The notes beneath the pieces are model-generated. The model was not told the origin of the DNA. It made no database searches and saw only the letters and a list, made by a program, of their open reading frames with translations. Shown in pieces: positions 12,958 to 24,250 of a stretch of 64,000 nt of DNA. The position numbers were made by a program, and so were the translations under genes. The stretch's first letter is position 1, and every line of letters begins with the position of its first letter. This stretch comes from Suillus spraguei (taxonomy: Eukaryota > Basidiomycota > Agaricomycetes > Boletales > Suillaceae). Location of the stretch: NCBI GenBank assembly GCA_016800925.1, contig JABCPU010000089.1, positions 62,001 through 126,000 of the forward strand, in the 5' to 3' direction.

Positions 12958-14290
12958 ATGTCTGCTCTTCCTAAAGCGATGCGGACAATGCGCATCATTT
13001 CTTTGCCTCTTGCTCGCCCAAAGATCCCACCTGATCAGAACCTGAAGCCACACGCGGTTTTTAACCCCAACCGCATGCTTATTTTCTACCACTTTGACCT
13101 TTCTCAAGTCAGTAGTGTTGAAAGCCAAGACCAGTCTACTGTAAAGCGAGCAGTGAAATGGGCGTCCACAAAAGCTGCCGACCTTTGGGCTGGTTTTGGA
13201 AAGGCACCCGAAGGCAGTTGGAAGGTAGATCTTTCTCTCTGAAATATTGTGTCCAGTCGTCACTTTCTAAATGTCTCGGTTATCTAGCTGAAAACTTATG
13301 AGCTTGGCGAACGCATCGTCGATCGCATAGACTTTGAGGAACTGGCCCTGAAAGGCGTCGACCCTTCTTTAGGGCCATCGATTACTCATGCAGATATAAC
13401 TGGACAAGAAGCAAATGTGGTGAATTCTTCGGAAAAGCAAAGTCCGAGGGAGGTCTTACGAGTAAGATGTATGATGCTTTATTCGAGCGTGTATTGACCT
13501 TGCCTGTTAGATACCCCTTATTTATCCGCCATCCGTTTACGCTTCGCCCACGTGTGTGAATGAAGCGTCACATCCCTCAATTATACACCTTCGCACGCTT
13601 CTAACCAGTAGGGAGCCCCGGCATCGCAGAGGATTTTGGATATGGATGGTGATTGCTCCACTGACGGCCCCCTTCATGCTTGTCCGTGAGTCTTCCTATC
13701 GCGATTTGAGTAACATGTTCTCGACATTTACTCACACGTCTAAAAAAACACCATGTGGTTATAGCCGTCATACCCAATCTTCCATTCTTCTTCTGTGCAT
13801 GGAGATCCTGGTCACATTACAGAGGTTAGTGCAGCCTTTTTTTGAGACGGAATAGATTTCTCGCTACGACAGACTCTGATGACCCTATACAGCATATAGA
13901 ACTTCGCAGTATCTATCGTCCCTTCTAGATCACGGCTTGATTGTGCCAAAGCCGAGCCCGGCACTTGATTCTCTCTACGCTTCTTACGTCTCACCCTTAT
14001 CGAACATCAAAAATCGGTACTCGCCAATGGCGTCCCCTCCTCGATCTGTGACATTGCTTCCGGCGAATACTTCAAGCACGAATAACGGCGACCCGCCCAA
14101 CGATGCAACAGCTTCTCCATCGCAGCCCGGTGCATCTAACGTGCACAAGACCTCGCAACGGTTATTACTCACTCGCAAAGCCATTCCGCACATCTTGCAG
14201 CTTTTTGGTCTTCCACAATCGTCAGCGGCAGATATGTATCGGGCAGTAGAACAAGTGCGCGGACGCCTCGGAGGAACATCTAGCCGATGA
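12958..14290 (+). CDS. Mitochondrial K+/H+ exchange-related protein (Mit_KHE1 family)
   Basis: Predicted inner-mitochondrial-membrane protein of the fungal Mit_KHE1 family, linked by yeast work to K+/H+ exchange (family knowledge). The start at 12958 gives MSALPKAMRTMRIISLPLAR, matching the conserved MRI(I)xLP start of the family. Exon 1 contains MLIFYHFDLSQ and KAADLWAGFGKAPEGSW, then intron 13225-13287 (GTAGAT..CTAG). Exon 2 reads LKTYELGERIVDRIDFEELA. After a second intron at 13460-13510, exon 3 has GFWIWMVIAPLTAPFMLV. After a third intron the next exon has IPNLPFFFCAWRSWSHYRA, so two short membrane segments are split between exons. The last exon begins YRTSQYLSSLLDHGLIVPK and ends with a helical tail and TGA at 14288-14290. 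All splice sites keep frame, so the gene appears intact. Confidence 0.85.
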
Positions 14291-16008
14291 TAGTTGCTGA
14301 TGAGCCACACGTTTTTCCTGCTTAGCATTGGTGTGGCGAGTTCGATGTCCCATGGTGAGAAATGCAACACATATGATTGGCTGCATTAAAACCGGCTTAG
14401 CTTTACCGCTCTATATATTAGTAGATTGTGAGTGCAGATTTGCCGGAATCATCTGGTTAGACGTTCTCGATCGTGCTCCATTTCGATCTATCACGTTAAA
14501 AATGGCACTTTTATCTTTGTAAGCCTGTGTCTTCGGCAGCGCCAAAGGAGCAAACTTAGCGGTCCAGTTTTAACTTATCGCGTCAACTTTAGAACCCGGT
14601 CAATGTACCTCAGCCTCCTCACGGGCGTCATTAAATGTCATCAGTAAGATGACCCTTCAAATCCCTTCTGCATCGGAGTTCATCTTGAGAAGCTGTTTCC
14701 GCCATTGGCTCCTGTTGTGAAGTGTTGATATGACGCCTCGGTGCAATGTCGTTTAATGGGGATCGAGCCTGACGTACAAACCACCATGAACTGGTTCATG
14801 CTCGGACCACCAACCCCAGATCACACGGCGTCCCATTTGTGAGTACCTCTACACACGTCAATTTGCGGCTTAATAGCGATTCCTGTGTCCAGGTATGCTG
14901 TGCCCTTCAGATAGTAATATCGACCACAATCTAAAGAAATTCTCAGTCAAGACTAAGCCCGTACCGTTGAACCGGAAGCTTTGTGTCTATTGGTATCGAA
15001 GAACGGCCTGCTGATCACCACTTCCAATGATTGTTCCCGTAACACCAGGCGAGATACGCGTACATCGTGTAGAATTTGAAGATCGTGACACTTCAGCCTC
15101 CACAGCTGACCACCATTTACCAATAAGAGCAACAAACGCACCAATATCTATATCGACGTGCTTACCATACCGCCGGGCTTGATAGCAGGGCTCCCCTACA
15201 CTGCATCGCAATATACGCTGTACCTGTCATCCCATTCAATAGAAGCTTATAGTTGGTATCCCGCAGTTTCTGCTCATATAAAGTGGCGAGAAGTTTAAAA
15301 TCCTGAGACAAGCTAAGCAGTTAAGTTAGGTTTCACGAATAGGATCCGTAAGTGCTAGTGATGGAGTGTCTGTTCGTTGTTATCTGATGACGCATAGATC
15401 CGACTGCAAATCAAACAACTGATTACCCTGAGCAAACATCAATCGCCAAGGCAGATTGCAGGTGTGACCCCATAGGGGTCCCCCACACTGATGATATTGT
15501 TCGTAACCGATGACGCTGCTCAGTTATCGGCACTAACTTGCGGCCTCTTGCTCCATGTGAGTTAACTTCGCTGCATCGGAATCTATCATCTAAATTGAAA
15601 TGTTAGTGATGGACCATCCAAATGCCATTGTTATCAGATCGTTAAGTAGTGTACAAGTTAACATAACTATAGTGTCTTCAAAGAGCTTATCTTACCTCAA
15701 GGGTAACATGAAAGATGCAGTCGTACCAGAATACAAGACAACTTCGTCGGGGGAGGAGGGGCACCATAGGACACCGTGTGGTGTTATTATTCCACTGGTT
15801 GCGCCCAAGTGCACGACAGTCTCAACCTTGCCTTTGCACTCTGGCAATTCCGAGTTTTGACGTTAGTCTACTTACGAATCCGAACAGCCCTCAAGCTGTT
15901 TTTTCTAGGTTGAATTTAGTGCCTGACACTAGACACCAGTTTTTTTAGGATTTTTTGGAGACTTATCTCCTTTTCTTAGGTATACTGTGGTGTTGTTGGC
16001 ACATAGAT
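14291..16008. other. Intergenic with a few coding-like scraps
   Basis: About 14730-14840 (+) reads MGIEPDVQTTMNWFMLGPP followed by TPDHTASHL, a protein-like stretch without a visible start or end. About 14990-15240 (-) holds another short frame with a possible GTAAGC donor. I cannot join them into a gene. The rest shows nothing I recognise. Confidence 0.3.
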
Positions 16009-16347
16009 TTACTTTATTCTGTAGTAGTTATTCTCGTTGTAGTCAAGCAGGAAATTTACAAAGTTGTGATGGTGAGTTAAATGAAAACTGTGGATCATCA
16101 TATTGCATGCATCCAACTTTGAGTTGCTGGCACAGAAAAGACCTGTCTGCGTGATTGATGCGGCCGCTGAATCATCGTCGTCATCGTCAGAATCAATCTC
16201 GATGATTTCGCCACTTGAAACACCAATCACTGCGGAAGTGAGAAACTGATTAGACCTGGAAAGGGTATGAAAAGACCATATAGACAGTATATAAACACAC
16301 GTAGCAGACAACACAGAGTCCGAGGTGTTAGACCTGTGAGAGGTCAT
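16009..16347 (-). CDS. Possible exon(s) of a small acidic protein
   Basis: A minus-strand exon bounded by CCGCAG and a GT donor encodes GEIIEIDSDDDDDDSAAASI. Acid runs of this kind are common in fungal nuclear proteins. The outer frame is open from 16347 to 16009 only if introns are ignored. The start, end and function are unknown. It would be divergent from the oxidoreductase that begins at 16613. Confidence 0.3.
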   Translation of the reverse strand: MTSHRSNTSDSVLSATCVYILSIWSFHTLSRSNQFLTSAVIGVSSGEIIEIDSDDDDDDSAAASITQTGLFCASNSKLDACNMMIHSFHLTHHHNFVNFLLDYNENNYYRIK

Positions 16348-16612
16348 TTCAGACTGTTATCCGACACTGGAAAACTCGCAATTGCCGAGGTGCACAGAAA
16401 CACTGGGACCTGAGTCCCACACACCCCCACCACATGTAGGGAGTGCGTAAGAGCATTTTTTTCCTCAGACCGGTATATAGGTGTTAGACAGTGTCAGTAG
16501 CTATATAATAGACTCGCTTGTCCAAAAAAAAAAAAAGAAACAGTACTCCGAAGCGGCGATTCCTTTTTTGTCACTAGCCGCAATATTTACAATGTGACTG
16601 TGTTCCACTATC

Positions 16613-18133
16613 ATGTCCTCCATCTTTGGTTCGTTGAAGCGCCTGTATGCGGTAAGTCGGTTCCTAAGGACTATACTATGACTGTCTGTAATGTATCGGT
16701 CTCACTGTTTTCATTTCAGGCTTTAATTAGTCCACCTCGTCCACCCAACGTGGAAGGTTATAATGCTTTGCCTCCCCTGAAAATTGGTATTCTAGGGGCA
16801 GCCGCAATTGTTCCTAATGCTCTTGTTTTGCCTGCGAAAAGCCACCCAGAGGTAGAACTTTATGCTGTGGCGGCGAGGGACATCAGTCGTGCCGAGAATT
16901 TCTCGAAGAAACATGGTTTCAAGAAATGGTATGGAGGGGAAAATGGCTATCAAGGTAAGTTAGAAAACATGTTGACAGTGATATCCTGTGTTTACTGCTC
17001 CATGACAGAACTTCTCGACGACCCTGCAATAGATATTGTCTACAACCCCGTGCGCGATTGAATGCCATTGCATGCAAAAGTCGCTGTGACTAATGGCCCG
17101 TTAGCTGCCCAACGGTTTACATTACGAATGGACGATGAAGGCTCTTGCTGCCGGAAAGCATGTACTTCTGGAGAAGCCTAGTAGTAATATTGCCGAAGAA
17201 ACCCGGCGTATGTTTTCCCTCGCAGACCAGAAAGGACTCGTTCTTCTTGAGGCATTCCACTATAGGTAAGTTTCTTTTTGTTTATAACAAATGGCTGTCT
17301 TGACAAATGACAGGTTTCACCCTGCTATCCAGCGTGTCAGAGCCATTATTGACAGCGGCGAACTGGGCGCTATCAAGGAAGTAGATGCAACTATTATGTT
17401 TTCGAAGGTCACTATTGGCAAGGATAATGATGTTCGGATGCACTACGATCTTGGCGGCGGTGCGATGATGGATTGCGGATGTCAGTTTCCTTTTCTTTCG
17501 GCATAAACCCCTCTAACTCGATCTTACAAGGTTATACTTTAAGCTGTGTTCGTTATCTTGCATCAAGCAACCCTAGTGCCGTGATATCCGCAACCGCGAT
17601 CCGAGACACAAGAGATCCCCGTATTGATACAGGTACCACCGCCGACCTCACTTTTGCTTCCTTGAGACCTGGCGCTGAGCCAGTAAGGTCCACTATCAAA
17701 TGCGACTTCGCTAACCCTCCTCGATGGGGCTTCATCCCTCGCTTGCCGGAAGTTTCTGTCCGTGCAGTTTGTGAACGTGGCTCCATCGAGATGTTCAACT
17801 TTGTGCTGCCAGTGATTTACCACTCTATCACTGTGAGACCTGGCGGTGACGTTCCGAGGACAGAGAAAGCATATACTTTCGATGGTGGTAAAGGAGAGGA
17901 CTGGTGGTCTACCTACAGGTATCAGTTGGAAGCTTTCGTGGACAAGGTCAGAGGCCGAACACCACAAACGTGGGTGAGCCCTGAGGACTCCGTTGCAAAT
18001 ATAGAATGGATAGAAAAAATCTATGAAGAGGTGTGTATATTACACATCTCAGTGATGGTCTGTCTAATCGGACGTCCAGAATGGACTTGGGTCAAGACCC
18101 CAATCCACATATGTCCCCCCAACTGACACTTGA
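16613..18133 (+). CDS. Gfo/Idh/MocA oxidoreductase, copy A (dihydrodiol / D-xylose dehydrogenase type)
   Basis: NAD(P)-dependent dehydrogenase related to trans-1,2-dihydrobenzene-1,2-diol dehydrogenase and NADP D-xylose 1-dehydrogenase. Exon 1 (ATG 16613) encodes MSSIFGSLKRLYA, then an intron with GTAAGT donor. The Rossmann N-terminus is KIGILGAAAIVPNALVLPAK followed by HPEVELYAVAARD. Exons continue LLDDPAIDIVYNP, LPNGLHYEWTMKALAAGKHV and LLEKPSSN. The EKP motif and the HYRFHPA helix are the conserved cofactor and active-site elements. The C-terminal domain includes YDLGGGAMMDCGCY and a substrate-side segment with PPRWGFIPRLPEV. The final intron (about 18031-18080) leads to NGLGSRPQSTYVPPTDT and TGA 18131-18133. 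About 385-395 residues when spliced, normal for the family. It is a close paralogue of the gene at 21590-23103, with the same intron positions. Confidence 0.9.
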
Positions 18134-19565
18134 TGATAGATTGGTCATTGTCATGTATGATTCCAAGCCCCGTTTCGTGAGAAATGTCGTACGCCGTATG
18201 CACAAGCATTTGTTACCCTGCACCATATCGACCAAGATCCCTCACTGCGTGTACAATGTGTGATAACATAACTCAGTCAATGATCCGAGCACACACATTA
18301 GGCTAAAAGTTTACGGTGACGGACGCACTCTGCTTACGAAAAAATGGTCATGGCAAGGGTCGCCGACCGATAGACCCTGCTCAAGCGCTCAGGCCCCAGG
18401 GTAACTCCAGTGTGCCTCGCTAGGCCATGTATACAATGGGTACGGCGTTCCTAACGATGACATCAATGATACGTCGCCCCAGCTGTCACGCTCGCCATAT
18501 GCACCTTCAGCTCATCTAGAATGGCATGTGCACCTTAATTGACCCGATCCAACTCACCAAAATATTAATCTCCCTCAGGCACTTCAACTTCGTTGATGCT
18601 CTGAACTTCTTCAGCCCTCTTCGACTCTTCGGGAGCTGCAAATTCAGCGGTAATGCGAGATACTGTCTCAGGCTGGACCAGCATGAAGGTCAGCTGCATG
18701 ATAAAGCTCGGATCACCGTTGCGTGAATTGTGCTGTACCGAGATCAGAGAATGTGCACTGAGCATTTTACTTCGCCTTCGCCTACAATTGAGAGGATTGT
18801 GACAGCATTGAAAGACCTCGACTGGGTGAATATTGATTGGAAGGCAAGAAAGACCGTCCGCTGGCCGCCACTGAATAGAGCAACAACTTAAGCAGTCACG
18901 GTAGTATGGAAAGCCAGACCACCGTGCTCCACTTCCGAGGCTTCTGCTTCTCAGAATCTTCCTAGTGAGGTAAGCAGCTTCTATTGGCCTCGAAGTTCGA
19001 ACACCTTGTGCGACTCAGGACAGTTCGAAATCTTATTGACCTTCAGTTATTTAATGCGCGTGCAGGAGCTTCGGCTGCAAGAAATATATCTTGTGAAAAC
19101 AGACGAAGAAAAAACATAGTACTAATTTGTGCCCGCGAAGCATAAACCATGCCAAGATGCGATGGCTTCCAGAGAAGGTTCCGTTTCAAGGGCATATGTT
19201 CCACCTTGGTGAACCGTGATTGCGATGATTTAGACACACCTTGGTACTGTGTGCTCGACAGCAAAGAATGTCCAAAATACTGATAGGTCTCTCTGCCTGC
19301 AATGCTCTTAATCGCGAGTGTATTCTAAATCACTGTAGATACTTACTCTGTGCAGTGGTCCACAGATCAGCGCCTGATATTGCAGACATGTCTACAGACA
19401 TCAATTCATCCAATATGCAATTGACTAATAAGCCCAAAGAGGAACTACATAAAGCCTGCACCAGCCTCACGACACACAATATACCTCATTAGTGTTTTGA
19501 ACGTGTGTCCGAAGGCATGCATGACTTACCATGGAGTAAATACTAATGTTACAATAACAGTTTTT
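18134..19565. other. Spacer between paralogues, with duplicated 3' flank and coding-like scraps
   Basis: The first ~165 bp (18134-18300) are similar to the 3' flank of copy B (23104-23270), so the duplication extended beyond the gene. About 18740-18890 (+) reads HFTSPSPTIERIVTALKDLD then WVNIDWKARKTVRWPPLNRA and a stop, which is protein-like but unassigned. The opposite strand at 18565-18765 is also open. Neither gives a gene I recognise. Confidence 0.4.
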
Positions 19566-20310
19566 ACAGGGGCTAAGACCAGTTAAGATGAACCTCTAAG
19601 GAAACCATCCATGAGTGAATGCCAAGATGTGTTTTGATAGACAAAAAAACGTTGTCATCGAACCTACACAGTCCAAGAGAAACAGATTTTGATTCTGTTG
19701 TGGCAACCACCTGGCTAAGACCAGTTACGGTGAATTTCGAAAGAAACCATCCACGAGTGAATATCAAGGTACGTTCCGGCAGGTTTCGAACCTGCACAGT
19801 CCAAGAGAAACAGATTTTGACTCTGTAGCAACCACCTGGCTAAGACCAGTTACGGTGAACTTCTAAAGAAACCATCCATGAGTGAATGCCAATGTGTGTT
19901 CTGATAGAAAAAACACTGTAGTTCAGCAGGTTTCGAACCTGCACAGTCCAAGAGAAACAGATTTGGATTCTATTGTAGCAACCACCTGACTAACTTAGAC
20001 CAGTTGCGGTGAACTTCTAAAGAAACCATCCACGAGTGAATGCTAAGGTGTGTTCCGATAGGAAGAAACCTTGTCTTCAGCAGGTTTCGAACCTGCACAG
20101 TGCAAGAGAAACAGATTTTGACTCTGTCGTAGCATCCACCTGGCTAAGACCAGTTACGGTGAACTTCTAAAGAAACCATCCACGAGTGAATGCTAAGGTG
20201 TGTTCCGATAGGAAGAAACCTTGTAGTTCAGCATGTTTCGAACTTGCATAATCCAGGAGAAACTGATCTTGATTCTGTTGTGGAAACCACACTGACCAGG
20301 CTACTTTAAC
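19566..20310 (-). repeat. Five-unit tandem array of tRNA-Leu(CAA)-like elements
   Basis: Five units of about 125-160 bp. Read on the minus strand, each has an A-box-like TTAGCCAGGTGG, a D-stem AGC/GCT, an anticodon arm ACAGA-(A/G)TCAAAA-TCTGT with anticodon CAA, a ~14-nt variable region and a T arm GCAGG-TTCGAAA-CCTGC that contains the perfect B box GGTTCGAAACC. tRNA-like bodies lie at about 19651-19717, 19780-19842, 19926-19992, 20080-20144 and 20231-20304. Unit 3 reads CCA in place of CAA, and units 1 and 5 have damaged T arms. No acceptor stem pairs convincingly, so these are not working tRNA genes. Runs of 6-7 T follow units 3 and 1 on the minus strand, as Pol III terminators would. The rest of each unit (ATTCACTCGTGGATGG and GAAGTTCACCG blocks) is also conserved between units. 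Confidence 0.75.
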
Positions 20311-21171
20311 TCCTCCACTTGATGAAACCTCCTAAGTTGAAAACTCACGGGCCCCTGATTGACACGGCCCGAAAAAGATGACATGGACGATAAAGTTCGA
20401 GTCTGAACGTTTACGAGACAATAAGACTGCCCAGACGAGGGAAGAAGTCTTAGATAATTCTAATCCACTATTATCAGCAGGTTCAATATGATTGACATTA
20501 CCACTAAGCATACATGAAGTTTCTAGAAATACAGAATGAAATCAGCAGATATTTTAAAAAGAGGATAATGAAACACTGTCACCACCTTGAAGGCCAGACA
20601 TAGAGGGTTTGAGACGGGTGTCTTGTCTTCCCACAAAACGGTGGCAACATAGCAATCCAGTTCATCACAAACACGACATCGGTAGTCAGCGCACGGCAAT
20701 GAATCACTGAGGTCATGGGAATTTCAGCAAAACGCAAACTTGGGTCGAGTGAACAAACAATCGAAGAAGAGACGAGAGAAGAATGCAATTCAAGGTCAAA
20801 AGCAACAGACACAGGAAGAAGACCGATCTGAATGAGGCCCCCGTGATAAAATACTATATAACTCACCTCGATTGAATTTCCATATTGAGATCATGAAAAT
20901 ATCATACAGATTCCAGAACGAAAAGCTCATCCATATCAAAATTCGACAGTGACACCGCTTCGATCCTAAGGTCTGTCCTTTAATCCTAATATGAAATATA
21001 TATTAACTTACCTCGATTACAACAGAAACAGTACATGCCATACAAACCATTGGTTAGGTGGTGTGATATGGAAACCACGATTATTGGCAAGCGTTCTGGT
21101 GAGGATCTGCCTGCTGCTGGTCCGGAAACCTCCTCCACCCAGACCCCACACTCTCGCAACACATATCAGAT
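20311..21171. other. Intergenic, nothing recognised
   Basis: A-rich sequence with no supported gene. The minus-strand open frame 20579-20866 has no domain and no clear splice partners. Confidence 0.3.
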
Positions 21172-21423
21172 TTGGATTCGGAGGATGAATTTGATGACGG
21201 CGCGGACTGGCTGAATGGCGATCACAGCCTTCCCGCGGAGTTCGAGACAGTGAAGAAAAACTCGGTTGTGCTTGCTGGATGTGATGGCATTGATTTACGT
21301 TCACTTTATCTACGTGAACTACTTTCAGAGTCGAGCGCTAAACAAGCTTCGCAGCCTGTTTCTGCGCTCATGAAGAAGGTCGGGAGTTCGTCGCAGTCCC
21401 TACCCGATCCTTCTGAGTCCTGA
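21172..21423 (+). CDS. Exon of an acidic hypothetical protein
   Basis: An acceptor-like CATATCAG precedes DLDSEDEFDDGADWLNGDHS, which continues to SLYLRELLSESSAK and stops at 21423, giving about 83 residues. The acidic start looks like an internal exon, and upstream exons were not found. It sits 166 bp before copy B of the oxidoreductase. Function is unknown. It may be a relic. Confidence 0.3.
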   Translation: MDSEDEFDDGADWLNGDHSLPAEFETVKKNSVVLAGCDGIDLRSLYLRELLSESSAKQASQPVSALMKKVGSSSQSLPDPSES

Positions 21424-21589
21424 CTGGAATCTTTGGGTGTAATTCACCCAAATCCACATGAATTGTTCAAATTCACGGTAAATTAGCAGCCTTGTAAATT
21501 CACGGTAATTCACGTGGGTAAATTTGAGAGCCTGACCAGTACCGATTCCTTTCTTGATTCTCACCGTGACCTTTGCAGCCCCATCTACC

Positions 21590-23103
21590 ATGTTCTCCAT
21601 CTTTGGTATGTTCAAACGCGTTTATGCGGTAAGTCGGCTTCGCCTTTTAAAGACCATACTAGGACTATTTGAGTCTGTTTTTATCACAGGCCTTCGTTAG
21701 TCCACCTCGTTCACCCAACGTAGAAGATAACAATGCCTCACCTCCCTTGAAAATTGGCCTTCTAGGGGCGGCCGCAATTGCGCCTCATGCTCTTGTTTTG
21801 CCTGCAAAAAGCCATCCAGAGGTAGAACTTTATGCTGTGGCGGCGAGGGACATCAATCGTGCCGAGAATTTCTCGAAGAAACATGGTTTCAAGAAATGGT
21901 ATGGAGGGGAAAATGGCTATCAAGGTAAGTTAGACAACATGTTGACAGTGACATCCTCTGTATTTACTGCTCTATGACAGAACTTCTCGACGACCCTGCA
22001 ATAGATATTGTCTACAACCCCGTGCGCGATTGAACGCCATTGCGTGTGAAGTCGCTGTGACTAATTGCCCGTTAGCTGCCCAACGGTTTACATTATGAAT
22101 GGACGATGAAGGCTCTTGCTGCCGGAAAGCATGTACTTCTGGAGAAGCCCAGTGGTAATACTGCCGAAGAAACCCGGCGTATGTTTTCCCTCGCGGACCA
22201 GAAAGGGCTTGTTCTTCTTGAGGCATTCCACTATAGGTAAGTTTGTTTTTTTGATCGTAACAAATGATTGTCTTGACAAACGACAGGTTTCACCCTGCTA
22301 TTCAACGTGTCAGAGCCATCATTGACAGCGGCGAACTGGGCGCTATCAAGGAGGTAGATGCAACTCTTGCGCTTCCGAAGGGTTTGCTTGTCAAGGATAA
22401 TGACATTCGAATGAATTACGATCTCGGTGGCGGTGCGATGATGGATTGCGGATGTCAGCTTCTGTTTCTCCCGCGACGAACCCCTCTAACATAATCTTGC
22501 AAGGTTATCCTTTAAGCTGTGTTCGTTATCTTACATCGAGCAACCCTAGTGCCGTGATATCTGCAACCGCGATCCGAGACACAAGAGATCCCCGTATTGA
22601 TACAGGTACCACCGCCGACCTCACTTTTGCTTCCTTGAGACCTGGCGCTGAGCCAGTAAGGTCCACTATCAAATGCGACTTCGCTAACCCTCCTCGATGG
22701 GGCTTCATCCCTCGCTTTCCGGAAATTTCCGTCCGTGCAGTTTGCGAGCGTGGCTCCATCGAATTATTCAACTTTGTGATGCCAGTGATCTACCATTCTA
22801 TCACCGTGAGACCTGACGGTAACGTTCCGAGGACAGAGAAAGCATATACTTTCGATGGTGGTAAAGGAGAGGACTGGTGGCTTACCTACAGGTATCAGCT
22901 GGAAGCCTTCGTGGACAAGGTCAGAGGCCGAACACCACAAACGTGGGTGAGCCCTGAGGACTCCATTGCAAATATGGAGTGGATAGAGAAGATTTATGAA
23001 GAGGTGAGTATACCACCTATCTCAGTGATGGTCTGTCTAATTGAACATCCAGAGTGGACTTGGATCCCGACCCCAATCCACCTATGTCATCCCAACTGTT
23101 TGA
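21590..23103 (+). CDS. Gfo/Idh/MocA oxidoreductase, copy B
   Basis: Paralogue of the gene at 16613-18133, with the same exon plan. Exon 1 gives MFSIFGMFKRVYA. The Rossmann start is KIGLLGAAAIAPHALVLPAK. The EKPSGN and HYRFHPA elements are intact. One exon differs locally (ATLALPKGLLVKDNDIRMNY against ATIMFSKVTIGKDNDVRMHY in copy A). The last intron (about 22985-23051) joins SGLGSRPQSTYVIPTV to a TGA at 23101-23103. Both copies keep all frames and splice sites, so both look usable. Changes are mostly silent or conservative, suggesting selection since duplication. The substrate is unknown. Dihydrodiols, xylose or other polyols are all plausible for the family. Confidence 0.9.
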
Positions 23104-23270
23104 TGATAAATTGGATGTTGTCACGCGTATTTCAAAGCCCTATTTGTATGAAACAAGCATTTTGTTACCCTGTACGGGTACCACATAGACCACAACCAAT
23201 TACTACATGTAGTACTTAGTTGCTATGTGTAATAACATGACAACTCAGTCAGTGATGCCAGCACACAATT

Positions 23271-23839
23271 GTGACATTCAAGCCCAGGAGAAGCCAGGCT
23301 CCTTCCCACCACTGCTGGAGAGGTAAGGGTGGCAGGCTATCAGGGAATTAACCTGAACTTGATATGACCGGATATAATTGGTAATCAAAAGGCAATATTA
23401 CATGTCATGTTTTACCCTTAGATATCATTATCATGGTGTAACAGATGTGTGAATTAAGATATGACTATGTCAGAAATATCGCCTTGATGCATATTGGCTA
23501 TCAGAGAATCAGCACAAACTTGTTTTTCCTAGATACAATCAAAAATACACCGGATTATATAAGGTTATATATAAAGATAAAGCTTGGTAATAAGTGTAAC
23601 AACTTGGTATCAAATGAACAAAGATTGCAACAAAACTAACATTATGGTGTAGACAAGTCACGTCTGATAATTATATTGGCAATTTTCCACCAATTGATCT
23701 TCACTATCACTAATATTGCACTAACCATGTCACATAACCGATGCTTATGTAAGTTGGTTCATGTTCTTCGACAACTTGTGTTCTTTCGTCTCATCCACTC
23801 TAACTGTACACTTCTTCTGCTAGCCCTTCCAGCTAACAG
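23271..23839. other. AT-rich start of the repeat region
   Basis: Base composition changes here from gene-like to AT-rich and CpG-poor. No gene or named repeat was seen in this stretch. Confidence 0.4.
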
Positions 23840-24250
23840 TCATCATCCTCTTCCCCCCCAGCTATTCATAGCTTCTTCTAGGCCCTTCATGGCTCCTTCC
23901 TGGCTCTCCTCCTTCATGGCTCTTCTCACTGGCCCTTCATGGCTTATTTCTGTGGTCCTCCCAGGCCCTTCATGGCTCCTCCCTAGCCCTCCTCCTCTCT
24001 GGTGCTCCTCCCAGTCCTTCATGGTCCCTCTTTGGCCCTCCCTGGTCCCTCCCTGGCCTTCCTCCTTCCTGGACCTCCTTCCTGGACCTTCATGGCTCTT
24101 CCCTGGCCCTCCCTGGCCCTCCTCCTCCTCCCTGGCCCCTCCCTAGCCTTTCTCCTCCTCCCTGGCACTCCCTGGCCCCTCCCTGGCCCTCCTCCTCCCT
24201 GGCCCCCCTTCTCACCCTTCCTGGCCTTTCCTTGTTGTTCTTCTCTTCTC
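23840..24250. repeat. Polypyrimidine low-complexity tract
   Basis: Imperfect repetition of CCCTCCCTGGCCCTCC and CCTTCATGGCTCCTCC motifs over about 400 bp. It yields spurious Pro/Trp/Leu-rich open frames in two frames, which I do not call. Confidence 0.8.

Noticed and set aside
19651..20304. Functional tRNA-Leu genes
   Set aside because: Acceptor stems are not formed and two of the five T arms are damaged.
19566..20310. CRISPR-like array
   Set aside because: Eukaryotic context, no spacer/repeat alternation. The units are tRNA-like tandem repeats conserved over their full length.
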